Shown: positions 1-13,254, counted from the stretch's first letter. The stretch: 64,000 bases of DNA from Pogostemon cablin (GCA_023678885.1 CM043009.1:20825117-20889116), one strand, 5' to 3'. The notes: generated from the sequence alone by a model not told the origin. Program-made: numbers and translations.

Positions 1-276
1 ATAATAAAATATTTGCTATATAAATTACAAATATATTATATTATGTGATGATTATACTTTATTAATGCAGTGTGGTTTTTTTTTTATTTACAGAACTAAC
101 CTCAGTCCTCATGAATTGACATAAATTTTTTAATTTCAGTTTTTTGTTTTATAATATATTTTTTTTTGAACTCTTGCGAATAATTTTTCTTTTATGCACC
201 ATTGTTTTTTTTAGAGAAACAACATGCTAATAAAGTTGTCCCATATTTGAATCTATTGGTTAAAATAAAATTTAAA

Positions 277-310
<34 letters not shown>

Positions 311-1008
311 CAAATAATGCATAGAGGAGTGAAATAACTTAATTATAGTTATGTTCAAATATATCGAACAATACATGTACATTATTTATTAAACTTCTAT
401 AATACTATTTTTAAACATACATACAATTGAAAATTTTAATACTCCACATATCAAAGCAATTGGAGGACTTAGTAAATCTATTGATTACAAACTACTTTCT
501 CTAAACTATCAAGAACTAAAAATACATAACTACAAATTTGTGTGAAATGTGAATCGAAGTAACCTACACAATCTTGTTGAATATGCACTTGAGAGTAGAT
601 CACAACACCTCAATACATCAAATTAGCATTCATATGTCTTCAAGGAATTTAAGTGTCTAATTGAAAATGAACAATATTTTTCAAATGAAAATATAACAAA
701 AGGCTATCCAACATTTTATAATAATTAATTAGTCTATTGAGTTCATTCACATATTAAATAACTTTAAAAAATTTATTGCTTTGAAGTTAAAAAGTTGGGT
801 TAATAAAGTTTATTAATTAACTAAAAATTATGATAAACATTTATAATAATTGATTAGTCTCTTCGGTTCATCCACATACTATGTTGTAATTAATTATGTC
901 ATTTTTAATATATTATAAAATATAATATGATAAAAAAAAGGCTGAAAGAGTAGTAAAGGAAAATAGGTGAGGATAAAATGAAGAAAAATGTTAACACTTG
1001 CTAAGCTA

Positions 1009-1074
<66 letters not shown>

Positions 1075-2374
1075 CATTCATAATAAAATGGATGATATTT
1101 CAACTTTTCCAACCAAATTCGTAAAACCTAAAAAATGAATCAAATAAAGAATTCACCTTTGAACGCTTTACCAAATTTCATTATTCCTCAAATCCCTTAG
1201 GTCAGCCAATTAACTCTAAAAAAAAAAAATTAAACAAAGTTAGAGTTGTATTTATCCACCTCATGTAAAATCGAGCTTTTTCTTGGTCTGAACTGAAAAA
1301 CCCGCATTCTAATGGGCCATGCCATAGGCTAACTGGGTTGGTCCAGCGGGCTGACCCATTTCTCCTTGTATCTTTTTTTCATTTTTCCCAGGTAAAGCGG
1401 CAAATAGCACAATTTATTGCAAGTGTCATCATATATTGGATTAAAAGTGAATTCATGGCGTTGTGTGCTGGGCCTAAATTTAGCCCATATCAATAAATTT
1501 TATTATTGCTCTTCATCCAATTAGGCCCACATTAAAGGAGATAGATCCATATGTTTCTGGATTAATTCATTATTTATCCATTGGAATTTGATTTCTAATA
1601 ATGGACAAACTTCAACTTTTATTTTAAGAGCATCAAGTCAATATCTGAGTTAAATCAAAAAAGTTGATTTTTTTTTTATTATTATTTTTTTTTAAGTTTA
1701 GAAATATAACACAGTATACTAGACTTGATACTTTTTATTTATATTATGTTAATATTGTGTCAATGATCTTTCTGTCAATATGGACATTTTTAAGTACAAA
1801 AGTGTGGTCAAAAAAAATTTTTTAAACCCTAAAATTGTAGGAAATCACCCAATAAATACATCCTCCGTCTCAAAAAAAATTTGCACTGTTGCGCGCATAC
1901 AGAATTTTAAAAAATATATTTTTAAGTAATTTTATTCACATTTTAGAGGTGACATTGTTTTTTTTTTTAATAAATACTTCATTCGTCCCATGTATTTCTT
2001 AATACTTCCTTTATACTCATTCCGTCTCAATTTTAAATTCACATATACAAGCGTATTTCTTTATACTTCCTTTATACTCATTCCGTCTCAATTTTAAGGT
2101 TACATATTTTACTGTTTGTATGGGTATTAATAAAAGTAACTTTTTAATTTACTTCTTGGGATAATTTGATATTTTTAGTAATAAATTAGTTATAAAGTGT
2201 TATATGTGTGTTAAAAATGGGTGATAATTTTAAAATTAAAATGCGTTGGAATATTGGTTAAATGACATTTCCTTTTATGAAAGTTTAAAGTTAAACCAAA
2301 ATATAAATTGTGAAGTTGAAGTAGAAGCTGAGAGAGTAACTTAAAAATGAAGTATAAAAAAACACGTGGGTAGG
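1..2374. other. AT-rich intergenic region with MITE remnants
   Basis: No gene is supported here. The stretch holds an AAT/ATT microsatellite near 275-310, the long AT run at 1014-1072, and several GGCCCA/TGGGCC words between about 1310 and 1530. From about 1860 on it carries degenerate Stowaway-like ends (variants of CTCCGTCTCAA). A segment starting near 1992 is repeated at 2053 (period 61 bp). The short open frames are fortuitous readings of AT-rich sequence. Confidence 0.6.
1014..1072. repeat. (AT)n microsatellite
   Basis: Uninterrupted AT dinucleotide run of about 58 bp. It produces a fortuitous Ile-Tyr repeat frame on the minus strand that should not be taken as a protein. Confidence 0.97.
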
Positions 2375-2862
2375 CAGGGGCGGACGCAGGATTTTCATGG
2401 AGGGGGGCCCAATTCTTCTCATACAATGGTTCGCGTTTTTTGTTCTACAAATTATAAGAAAAAATATTTTATTTATCAACTTATATTAACATTTTTCTAA
2501 CTTATATTAACATTTTTCTAAGAATATTTTAGTATTTTAAGTTGTGTTAGGTAAAAGTTAGTATAATTTTGAGATTAAAATTATTAAATGAATATATTAT
2601 TTTAATAATGTATCAATTAAAATAAATAAAAGAGAGAAAAAAATAAATATTAAGTAAAACAAAAGAGATAGAAGAGGGGAAGAAGTAAATAAATAAAGCT
2701 TGTCCTAAAAGGGAATCGAACACTAGACCCTCGACACATTAATTAAATTGCCTCACCACTAGGCCAATGTGGAATTTTGACATACTTTACATATATATAC
2801 TACTTATTAGTAAAAGTTCAGGGGGCCCAGTGCCCCCTACCTCCCATGTACGTCCGCCAATG
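2375..2862. mobile_element. Non-autonomous hAT transposon, 488 bp
   Basis: The left end reads CAGGGGCGGACGCAGG and the right end, reverse-complemented, CATTGGCGGACG, a typical hAT-type terminal inverted repeat. It is flanked by a perfect 8-bp target-site duplication TGGGTAGG at 2367-2374 and 2863-2870, as expected for hAT. No transposase frame is present, so it must be mobilised in trans. Inside lie a 19-bp tandem duplication near 2480-2520 and a tRNA-like segment on the minus strand (2705-2768). Confidence 0.92.
2705..2768 (-). other. tRNA-like (pol III A/B-box) segment inside the hAT
   Basis: On the minus strand an A-box-like TGGCCTAGTGG is followed about 35 nt later by a B-box-like GTTCGATTCC. 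The order and spacing resemble a tRNA gene or the head of a tRNA-derived SINE. The sequence between does not fold into an obvious full cloverleaf by eye, so a functional tRNA is unlikely. Confidence 0.45.
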
Positions 2863-3591
2863 TGGGTAGGGAATAAAACGTAACTTAAAGTAATATCGAG
2901 ATTGTGTGCAGGCTGAAATTCTATCAGGAAACGCAGCCAAAACGACTAAATTATTGGATTAGAACTAAGTAATTAATCAAAAATCATTAAGTTGAATTTT
3001 AATATCCTTAATGAAAATTTGTCGTGATTTTCTTGGTTACCATGACTAGGGAAGGATAAAGACAAAGATTTATATTAGGGGCGCTATTACCACTCAAAAG
3101 ATTTCTGAAGGCACCTGATCTTAAAAAAATTTATAGTAAAAATACTATTATATCCTCATTCTTAAATTTACTCTCCCCTTTTAATTACTAACCTCATCCA
3201 ATCAATTTAATAAGTACACCCAATATTTTTATTACACACATCTTAATATTCCAAAACACTTCAAACAGAGAAAATTGAAAAAAAAAAATCACAAATAAGA
3301 GAAACGAAGATGAAGAGGGAGAGAGGATGAGAAGAAGAATAAAAAAGGGGAAACAAAGAAACATTGCAGATATTGGAAAAAAAAAAACCGAATTTGCCTG
3401 CATCAAATATTGAAATCATGTGTTGTCACGATTCATCTTTATTGTATTCATGATGTATTTAGTAATTAAATTGGAAGTAATTAAAGAATCTGGACTGATG
3501 CTGTGAAAGATCCATCTTCGTAGTTTTCAGTTAATTTTCAGAAATCAATTTTAATTGCTTCATTGAAATTGAATTTAGTATGAGTATTGAG

Positions 3592-4110
3592 TAGGGGTGG
3601 CAATTCGTGTTAACGGGTTGGGTTTCGTGTCGACACGATAGTGACACGACACGATAAGGGCAAACCCGAACACGACACGATAAGGATTCGTTCCAACACG
3701 ACACGAACACGAAAAATAACGGGTTGACACGACACGACACGATAACAACACGATAAGAAAATAAAAAATAAAAAATAAATAAAAAAATACTAATTAAAAT
3801 AAATAAAATTTTAAATTAATATATTTTAAAATTATTATTAAATATTTTTATTATATATTTTTATAATTTTATATTTATATTGGGTTGTTAACAGGTTATT
3901 AGGTTGTTAACGGGTTAATGGGTCATCTGTTAATATTAATCGTGTTTAACGGGTTGACACGAACCCGACACGAACACGACACGAAATTTTCGTGTCCTTA
4001 TTGGGTTGACACGATAATGACACGAACCCAATAAGATCAAACACTAACCCGCAATTATCGTGTCGTGCTCGTGTCGTGCTATCGTATCGTGTCGGGAATT
4101 GCCACCCCTA
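3592..4110. mobile_element. Non-autonomous Ac-like hAT, 519 bp (first of a pair)
   Basis: Termini TAGGGGTGGCAATTC and GAATTGCCACCCCTA are near-perfect inverted repeats of the Ac-like TAGGG type. The 8-bp duplication GTATTGAG is at 3584-3591 and 4111-4118. The interior is built from many copies of GACACGA / TCGTGTC words in both orientations, the repetitive subterminal architecture seen in hAT elements. Confidence 0.9.
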
Positions 4111-4118
4111 GTATTGAG

Positions 4119-5014
4119 TAGAGCTGTCAATTTGGGTTGAATCCAATGGGCAAACCCGCCCCGCCCCACTAAAACCCGCAAATAACATGACCCAAAAATG
4201 GCCCGCCTCACAGTAACCCGCTCCAAAAAAAAGCCCGCCCCACACAAACCCATTGACAAGTGGGTTGTGGTGGGTTGTGGGTTAACCCGTCCCAACCCAT
4301 TAACCCACCATCAACTCACTATTTTTAATTCACCTCTTACCCCACCCTCACACTCACCACCCCCACCCCACCCTACCCTAACCACCCCTATCCTATCGAT
4401 ATCGATACCAAAATTTCGATATTCTGAAAAATTGATATTTCGATAAATTAAATTCGATATCGTACCGAATTTATATCGATATCGATTTTTTGATAAATAT
4501 TTATTAATATCGATATTTTGACATATCGTTTCACATCGAAATTGACATACCGAAAAAAATATCGATATCGATTTTTTGATAAACATTTGTATGAATCGAG
4601 TTTACATAATTGTGTGAACTAATAGTTCATTTTCTATTATCATTAAAATCATAGGAGACATGGAAAAATAAAAAATCAAATAATATCGAAATATCGAAAA
4701 ATATCGAAAATTGAAAAATCGAAATATTGTCCACATCAAACTAGTGGACACACGAAAAAAATACATACCCTAATTTAATATTTATTATTAGAGTTTAAAA
4801 TATATATTCTAACTGTATAAAAGTTAATGTGAAACGTCATAAAAATTTTATTAAAAAAAAAAATTTTTAAAAAAGGAAAGTGGGTCAACTCGCAACTAAC
4901 CCACTCCACCAATGACTCGCCCCGCGAGTGGTCCGCCCCACTTGGGCTAATTTAAGGGTGGATTGTGGTGGGTTGTGGGTCAAACCGCCCCACCAACCCA
5001 TTTTAACAGCTCTA
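4119..5014. mobile_element. Non-autonomous hAT, 896 bp (second of a pair)
   Basis: Termini TAGAGCTGTCAA and TTAACAGCTCTA form an inverted repeat, and the flanking 8 bp are again GTATTGAG (4111-4118 and 5015-5022). It therefore abuts the preceding hAT and shares its target sequence. The subterminal parts are rich in AACCCGCCCC/GGGTTG words. The centre (about 4397-4745) is a separate block of ATCGAT and CGATATT repeats that may be another nested insertion. Confidence 0.88.
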
Positions 5015-5313
5015 GTATTGAGTAGCGAGGCAGAAAGGGCAATGGCGATTTCATTAGATGAAATGCGATAGCATCAATATTCAATGAGTTGTGGGATGAA
5101 GGCATTGCAAATTCTTGTCTTGTTTCAGATGGAAAGCAATGATTTATGGGTGTACTTAGTAAATTGATTAATTTGGTGGGCGGGCTTAGTAATTAAAAGC
5201 ATCAAGTGTAGGTTTAAGAATGAGGGTTAAATAGTATTCTTACTACTAAAACTTTAAAAAAATCGGATGCCCTCGATAATCTTTCGGGTGCTAATAGTGT
5301 CTCCTTTATATTA

Positions 5314-7949
5314 TGCAGTAGACCTGCATTTGATTTTTAGAATTTAATATTTATTTTTAATGTGTAGAATTAATTCTTATAACTATATTCCTTGTGCTTA
5401 AAAAAATATCATATTCTTATTTTTTTATCATTAATAGTTTAAAACTTAGTAATTGTATGAGATCGTCTAACATAAGCTCTTACAATAAACGGATAAAAAG
5501 TAATAATATTATTATCACTTTCGCTATAAAATATTAATAATTTTTTTTATACTATAAAATATTATATGTACTTCTAAATAATGATTTTTTATTATGCTCC
5601 CCTGACTTTTTAATCCCCGGTATATGTATATATATTATTCTATCCAACTTATGAATATAAATTAATTGCACATATATAAAATTAGTTTTGGCAAAACACG
5701 AAAAATGAATGAGTTATTGGATGTATAATGATATACTATTATTTTATATTAAAATTCAATAATGTATTGTTTCTGTACGAACTGAATAAAATTATATTAA
5801 TAAATTAGCTCTAAAAATATAAGAATTAAACTACATCACTCCTCTTACCAATTAGTATACACTCGGTTTCTTACGTACATATTAAAGGATATATTTTTTA
5901 ATAAGTGGTAAGTAAATTTTAATTCTTTAATTTTATGTGGATTTATTTAAAGATAACTTTATCAAGCAATTAGTTCCTCTAATTGGATTAATTTTTAAAC
6001 CTATCTATTAGTTAATATTTTTCTTTTTCTCCTTTCTTTAAAGATATATATTCAATATTTAAAAATAAATAAAAAATTTGTACGACAAAAAATAAATCTC
6101 AAAATCAATGTAGATTGAGCGTAGTGTACAAGGAAAACTATAGGATAAGTAACAATGTAAATCAAGAAACCAGTTTCATCAAATTAAGTTACTTAACTGA
6201 ATTGTTAAATAGTATCTAGTTGGGTTTCAAATGATGAGCTCAAAAAAGTTAGCTTTATTCACAAAATTAAATAATATATACTACATGTTTGTGTGAATTT
6301 GATTAATGGTAGGTAATCTTTTGAGCATCCATGTATCCATTAAAAGAATAATATAAGAACATGGCATTACCTGTTTTGGCAACAAACTTTACAATTTATT
6401 ATAATGACATTAAAGAAAATATGGGCCCCCCAGATTGTCGTAAGATATTTCATTCATTTATTACGCAATATCTCCAATATTTTATGCATAATCTTTGTTC
6501 TTATCCGTTTTTAGGAGTCTGCAAAATTGAGTTTAATCGAAGAAGATGATCAAATCAAACCGAAATATAGAATAAGTATTAACTTGGTTCCATTTTTTAA
6601 ATTCACTTCGGTTTTTAAAAAATGGAGTGTGTCAAATATCAAATTTTCATAATGTTCCAGTTTAGGAATTTTTTTTTAATTCAATTCTTAAAAAATAATA
6701 AACTATTGATATGGGGCCTTAATAATTTTTTCTATGGCCTAAAACATATAAAATTATTTTCAATCTCTAAATTAATTACATATTGTTTCATATTTTATCA
6801 ATTTAGGGTCTAAATTCAAATCTGACTTAATAGTTTTATATATTAATTTAGGCCCCTAATTAATTAAAAAATAAAAAGTTTACATCCCGAAATAGTTTAT
6901 TCATTTTTCAGACAGTGTGTTTATAATTGACACAATTAAAGGGAGTATTACTCATTTTAAAATAAAAAAAAATTGCATTTTCATTTTATTTATTTTTTCC
7001 CTATAGTAAAGCTCAAATTCAATTTAATGTGAAAACTATTTTTATCCATTTATTTTTATTAATTACAATTACAAAGGAATTAATGTGAAAACTGTTGTTG
7101 TGGGACAAAATTGAAAGTATATTATTAACATGTTAGAGAAAAAAATAACTATTACATTATAAGTTTATAATTTCCTTTTAGATATAACTTTCTCTTGATG
7201 TATATTATTTAAGATTAAAAAAAAAATAGCACATCAAAATAACGTGGAAAATTCAAATGGAGGAGAGAATATATATAGGGCAATTGAAATCTCCCGCAAC
7301 TTAGGATTTGTTATTATGAATAAAAGTGCGGAATTTTCGTTATGAAAACTTATTCATACATATTGTATATATCGCAAATTAATTGCATTAATAATATATA
7401 AATAATATATATATATACTTATATATATTGTCAACTTGAGAAGAAGACATTAATTTATGTAGAAAAGTCAATTGAGCACACATAAGTTATCTTATAGGAG
7501 TATAATTTGAGATTTCACACAGTTCATACACAATTCAAATAATCGTTGTATTCCCATTAAATTAAGGAAGAATGTCAAATCATTCATGTCGATTTATTTA
7601 AAACTGATATTGCATTCTCACACCACATGTGACACATTCAAGCATCCCAGCTGTGACAATTATCTCTTAATTAAAAATAATATTCATATATAATTATATA
7701 TATTCACATTAAGGGTTATACAACCAATTGCTTGGCGTATAGGGATACCCAACCAAATATTATTCAACTCTCCCTTTCTTGAAATAAAAGAGTTCTACTT
7801 AGTGGTCAAATTATTTGGTGAAGTAGAGAGGTAGTTCTGTAATGTTTGACCATGCACATATAATTCTATTAATATGTTTATTTATAAATTCGAGTTTATT
7901 TAAAAGATATAAATTTAAAAAGACAATACAGTAGTAACTAAGAACGATA
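5314..7949. other. AT-rich intergenic region
   Basis: No gene is seen. Open frames at 6361-6549 and 6622-6813 lack recognisable domains and have AT-rich, non-coding-like composition. Confidence 0.6.
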
Positions 7950-8237
7950 CTCCCTCCGTCCCGGGTATTTTCACTCGTTTGTACAGGCATGAAGATTAAA
8001 ATGTGTTATTTTTTTAATATACTAATGTAAGAAAAATAGAGATAAATTAGTAATTTAAAAGGAAAAAGTAAATAAAGTTGTTGGGAATGATGAATAAAGT
8101 GTAAAAAAGTAATTAAAGTTGTTGGGAATGTAAAAAGTATGTAATAAAATATTATATTTTTACCATTAATGAAATGAGTAAAAATACGTGGGACAACCCA
8201 AAATGAAAAGTGAGTAAAAATACGTGGGAGGGGGGAG
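7950..8237. mobile_element. Stowaway-type MITE, 288 bp
   Basis: Begins CTCCCTCCGTCCCGGG and ends GGGAGGGGGGAG, flanked by TA on both sides (7948-7949 and 8238-8239). These are the terminal signature and TA target of Tc1/mariner-derived Stowaway elements. The words GAGTAAAAATACGTGGGA occur twice near the right end, a small internal duplication. Confidence 0.85.
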
Positions 8238-9513
8238 TACTACAAACTTTGGGTAAAGTTGGATATGTACACCCCAAACGCTATTACACCTTGATTTGAT
8301 AGGGAGATGGAGAGGTGAATTATGGTGATTCAACTTATTAACAATAATAATATACATAGTTAATAGACTTAAAAAAACAGAAATGTAAAAATACAATAAA
8401 ATAAAAAAATATTAAAACCTAAAAGTATAATTTAAATCTCAACAATAGAGAATAAATGAAGCATTAATCAAATGTAAGTACATCCGAGAGCTTAGAAAAC
8501 TTTGGCATTATGACGCGTAGGGATGTAATCGAGACAAACCAAGTAGAATATGCCAGACTTATAAGTTCAACTCATTTAAAATTTTAAGGCTCGAGCTCGA
8601 TTTAAATATTAATATTTAGGCTCGAACTTGGTTAGTTAGAAAAATAGTGAGTTCGCAAATAGTTCAAGTTAAATCGACTAGATAAAAATTTAATAATAAT
8701 AATTTAAAGTTCAAGTTTGTTAGAGTTCAAGCTCAGATTCGTTAGAGTTCGTTTATATATGATTTTAAACATGTATGCGAGCCTCTTAACGAATCTGTTC
8801 GTTAGCAGACTCGCAAGCTCGTTAATTAATGAATAGATTCGCGAAACATTCAAGTCAAATATTAGCAATCTCGAGTTCGACTTGATAAATTTTTAGAATT
8901 TGATATTCGGGCTCAACTCATTTAATTTAAGAAATAAATTTGAACGAATATTTTATCAATCAAAATAATTTAAGAATGACTTGGTTTGGCTATGTCCTTA
9001 TAATATGAGAGTATGTTCGCCCTTTTCTTTATTTACTTCTTTGTTATCAGAGTGACCTTCGTCATTATGGCCTAATATTAGTTATTAATTTATTGTCTTT
9101 TCATGTCACTCTCAAATATTTTATTTTCTCTATCATCTTTATTTTATTTTTTTTTGTTAGTCTTTAAAATTTATAATTTTCAAATTGATTTAAACTTACA
9201 CACAATGATTAATTAGTTCAAGTTGTGAGATTCCCACAAATAAGAAAATCCTAATTAATTAATTAATTCTTTAAAATCTAAAACTGTCAAAAACATGCAC
9301 GACCATTCACATTGCCAGCGGTTCATATCTGTATGTAGGTCTACCCAACTCAACTCCAAGAATTATGTTTTCTCGAATCCACAAGGGTATAATCGTCATT
9401 TCACATCCGAACACCAATGGATCCCTCTATATATTTAGCATTCAAATCCCACAATCTTGAAATCATCCTCCAATCTTTAGAGAGCTCAAATCACCAACAC
9501 ACACAACATATCC
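8238..9513. other. Intergenic region and promoter of the CASP-like gene
   Basis: 8519-8990 holds degenerate CTCGAGCTCGA-type sequence resembling a decayed hAT; a start TAGGGATGTAATCGAG is visible but no matching right end. Near the gene a TATA box (CTATATATT, about 9427-9435) sits about 80 bp before the start codon. Confidence 0.5.
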
Positions 9514-11822
9514 ATGGCCTCCACGTACACATCGACGACGGAACCCGAGAAGGCGTTGGTGCCGGAAAGCCGAGGTCCGGCGGAGAAAAAAGAGTTAGCA
9601 TTGGGTGAGGTGGTGTTGAGATTTCTAGTGTTTGCTTCATCTTTGGTGGCAGTTGTGGTCATGGTTACAAGCAATCAAACTAAACTTGTGCCAGTGCCAA
9701 TTCCTCCTTTCCCTCTTGTTTCTCAATCTGCCAAATTCAGCCACTCACCAGCTTTCATGTAAGAATTTTTTTTTTTTCCATTTTATTACACTTGCATATA
9801 AAATAGACAAAAATAGCTAATAATAATAATAATTATTATTATTATTATATACACCCTTGTGGCATGATTGTCACACCGTTTCTTATTAACAATCATGGGG
9901 ACGGATGGAGTAATAAAAACACAAATAGTTTATCATGGGACATGGAAAAATTATTACTTTAAATTCGATTTTCGTTTAAATATTTAAATCGTTATAATTC
10001 TTGAAACGATTCATAGACTCATGATATGCAGGTGATTATCAATATCTGGGAACTAAGCTAATTAAATATTTTGATTATATATCATCATGTTCTTCGTTAT
10101 AACTGCCTCTATTTTATATGGTGGCTAAATTATACTTATAACCTATGGTAAACTTGTTTAATTTCTTCTGCTTAATGTTCTTTGTATTTTTCAGAATAAG
10201 AATAATAATAATTATTCTTAAAATAATAAAAAGTATTTTGACAAGTTCGACCATGCACTTATTGCATGACTAAGAACAGTTTATTCTTGCTTTTGATTTT
10301 GATCATCTTTAGAAAAGCATGATCTTTTTTAATGATTTTTATCTCTTTCAATGTATACAGTTTAATAATTCATTCTAGATTCTGAGTATATTTAAATAAA
10401 TTTACAGTATATATTAAGACATCAGACTTGACTGGAAAGTCGACACGTACATGTGTTTGGAATATTGCTTCAAAATGCATTTTAATTACTAGGACCACTT
10501 TAATAATTATCTCATTAAATTAATATAGTTTTAATAATTATGTGTTTCTATCAACAATTGCCACTTGGTGGGGGATAAAAGGATAGATTGGTAATTATTT
10601 AGATTATAATATTGTCATCATCACTGCCCAAGTGACATAGGGGATAAGATAGCATATCTATCTGCCAATAATAAACTGTCTTTTAATTTTCATGTAATCA
10701 AGATTTGTTACATGTGGAATATTATTATGGCTGTATTTTGAAGAAAAGGGTCCAAAATTAATTTAATTTTGATGCAGATTCTTTATAGCTGCACTATCAG
10801 TTGCAGGGTTGTATAGCCTCATCACAACTCTGTTGTCCTTCTATTCCCTCATCAAACCAGGATGCTGTCCCAAAGTGATCTCTCATTTTGTAATCTTTGA
10901 TGTGGTAAGAACCCCTCTCAGATCTTATAATTCTTGTGACACGTGTCACTTGATTAGAAAATGAAATACTAGATGGAATAGTAAAATGGAATAGGGGATT
11001 CCAAGTGTTGGGCGCAACACTCAATTTCTTAACTTCTTTCATACGTCTCGTATACATATCCCTAAAAAGAGTGTTTAGTTCGTTAAAATTATTAGATGGG
11101 CTAGTAAAACTTGAAAATGTTAAAGATAAAAAATGAGAATGAAAATTGTCTTAATTTTTTATTAGTTTCTCGAGATATTATAATTCATCCAAGGGCCCAC
11201 TTTTAATTAACGTGCTTAGAAATAAATCAAATGCAATTAAGTGCAATTAGTTTATAATTTTTTTTCATTTTTAGTAAATTTTTAAGGCTAATGGAGTATT
11301 ATTAACTCAATGTCAACTTAACATTCTCTAATAGTTCACATCTAATTTTACTCGTATGATTTAAATTTTCTCTTCAAGATCTATGGTTAAATCTTAGGGC
11401 AAAATAGTAATTTCACCCCTAAGGTTCATGTACATTTTATTCATGTAGTTTATGGCCAATGTTTAGTATTATTCTTGAATAGGTGTACAAAAACTCTAGT
11501 CCACAAAAGAGTGGCTCAAAAATAGGGAAGAAATGTTGATATAAGGCAATATTTTGATCAAACTCTTGACAAAAAATGTACATTTGTGCAGCTATTGTTA
11601 GGAATTGTGGCATCAGCAGTAGGATCAGCAGGTGGAGTTGCATACATTGGTTTGAAGGGCAACTCGCACACTCGATGGACTAAAGTTTGTAACACGTTCG
11701 ATGATTTCTGCAAGCACATCGGAGCTGCACTTGCTGTCGCCTTGTTTGGGGCCGTTGTCCTGACTTTGCTCGTCTTGCTGTCGATCCGTTCCCTGTCCAA
11801 GAGAATCCCTAAACAATACTAA
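9514..11822 (+). CDS. CASPL1D: CASP-like membrane protein (CASPL1D type)
   Basis: Three exons: 9514-9758, 10778-10904, 11592-11822, all GT-AG with phases that join cleanly, giving 200 aa. Proteins of this family (DUF588) are four-helix plasma-membrane proteins related to those organising the Casparian strip; most CASPL members have no defined role. Predicted membrane segments lie at about residues 32-52, 83-106, 114-140 and 165-192. The family's conserved Arg in helix 1 (R36) and Asp in helix 3 (D123) are present. The helix-3 end and following loop, with VAYIGLKGNSH and a Cys-bearing stretch, are what point to the 1D subgroup. A cytosolic Ser/Thr/Glu-rich N-terminus precedes helix 1. The ATG lies about 80 bp after a TATA box. 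Assignment to CASPL is firm; the 1D subgroup is from memory of family sequences. Confidence 0.92.
11069..11328. mobile_element. MITE-like element in intron 2 of the CASP-like gene
   Basis: Starts GAGTGTTTAGTTCGTTAAAA and ends with the inverted counterpart AACATTCTC. A diverged relative with the same ends and similar interior occurs at 53679-53956. The length and GAGTGTTT-type ends suggest a PIF/Harbinger-like (Tourist) MITE, but a convincing target duplication is not visible, so class and exact limits are tentative. Confidence 0.5.
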
Positions 11823-12574
11823 GTTAGATGTGGATGTGCATTAGGTGTTGATCAGTTTGAATTGTGGAGTCTAATGTTGTGTGTGTGCATATGTAGGTGC
11901 GTTATAATTCATCATCATGTATTGATTCTGTTTATTTGTTCTGCATAAAGTTCTTGATTGAATTGAAAACATGCATGGAAATACTCTGTTCATACAGCAT
12001 ACTTTTAGACATTCTAAGCAACAAACTAGCTAGAAATACACAAACATATACAGATTCTTGAGGTCATTTTATTGCAACTCATCATGGATTCATTACATAC
12101 AACAAATAGCTCAAATGGAGAGTGAAAAACAATTTAATACACTTAAAATTAAAGAATGGCAATATCATGAAAGAAGTAAAACACACATTTGAACCACTCA
12201 ACATTCCCAAGGTATCCTCTTTACTGATCTTTCCCCTTAGTGCCACTTCTTTCCCTTGTAACAGCTATAACATTAAACCCTATTTTAACCAACTCCTTAA
12301 CTACAAATTTTCCAATATAACCCTATTTAACCCACAACCAAATCATTAACATCATATGCTCAATGTAATTGTGGGGTTTTTGAGTAGGGGTGGAAATAGG
12401 TCAGGCTACCCGATAGAGACCTACAGTTCATCTCATTAAAAGCCCAGCTCGGCTTGGTCTTTTTAACAAACGACCCAGACTTGGCCTTTTTAAAAGCTTA
12501 TTTACTTAAACAGGCCAGGCTCAAGCCTTGTAGGCCCAACAGGCCGGCCTATTAATATTATATACTACATGTTA

Positions 12575-13254
12575 TGTTGAAGAATGGTGTAAATCTTGAT
12601 CCATCATATGAACACAAGGTGTTGCTGTGATTCTAAGGAAGTAGAGAATGCAATGGACGAAATGCATGGGTCATACACATTGCATCAGACTTAGTTTATC
12701 AGCTACAAACACATGCATGTGACAGTTGTGATCACATGGAGCATGGATCAGTTTTTGGTTGGTTGCTGATCAGTTTTGAGTTTGTTAGTGAACATGTGAT
12801 CTTCAGTTAGTTAGTTACTAAGCACATGAGGTGTGATCATTCCATTGGTGCAAGTGGCAATCGGTTATTGGTGAAGAAGATACATAAATACACAACACAA
12901 ACTCACAGCAAACACACTACTTCTCATCTGCAAGTTTCATCATCCATCAGCAAGCTTACAGTGTAGTTTTATAGCTAGTTTAGAGTCTATATAGCTATCA
13001 TCTTCTTCGTGTATTACATCAATCAATAAGAGAGTTATCTTCCCTCAAAGTGGACGTAGATCATGAAAATCGAACCACTATAATTCCTTATGCATTCTTT
13101 CTTTCATTCTTGATTTTAGGGTTTTCCAGCTGGTTTTTCATTTTGTGTGTGTGTGTTGATCAATTTCTCAAAACGATTGAACATAAACCATCAAGTTTGT
13201 GTGTGTGATCAAGTGTCTTGTTGAAGATCAAGACAACCGAAAAGTATCACAACA
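12575..13254 (+). repeat. 5' LTR of the copia element
   Basis: 680-bp direct repeat of 17363-18040, bounded by TG...CA. It contains a GT microsatellite (near 13146) whose length differs by 2 bp between the LTRs, and ends one base-pair step before the primer-binding site. Confidence 0.96.

Larger units (their letters stand above)
3078..5304. mobile_element. Mutator-like element with long TIRs, 2.2 kb
   Basis: Left terminus GGGGCGCTATTACCACTC pairs with the reverse-complemented right terminus GGAGACACTATTAGCACC. The inverted similarity continues for roughly 150 bp, including the shared word CTCATTCTTAAA. A perfect 9-bp duplication TTTATATTA lies at 3069-3077 and 5305-5313, the size expected for Mutator. 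No transposase frame is seen. About 1.4 kb of the interior consists of two later hAT insertions (3592-4110 and 4119-5014), leaving an ancestral element near 0.8 kb. Its unique interior is not recognisable as a gene. Confidence 0.88.

Noticed and set aside
4198..4446. 82-codon plus-strand frame and overlapping minus-strand frames
   Set aside because: They lie inside the second hAT and read its repeats (AACCCGCC and CGATATCG words) in several frames.
8519..8995. Possible further hAT starting TAGGGATGTAATCGAG
   Set aside because: No matching right terminus or 8-bp duplication could be found, so it is described only as decayed sequence.
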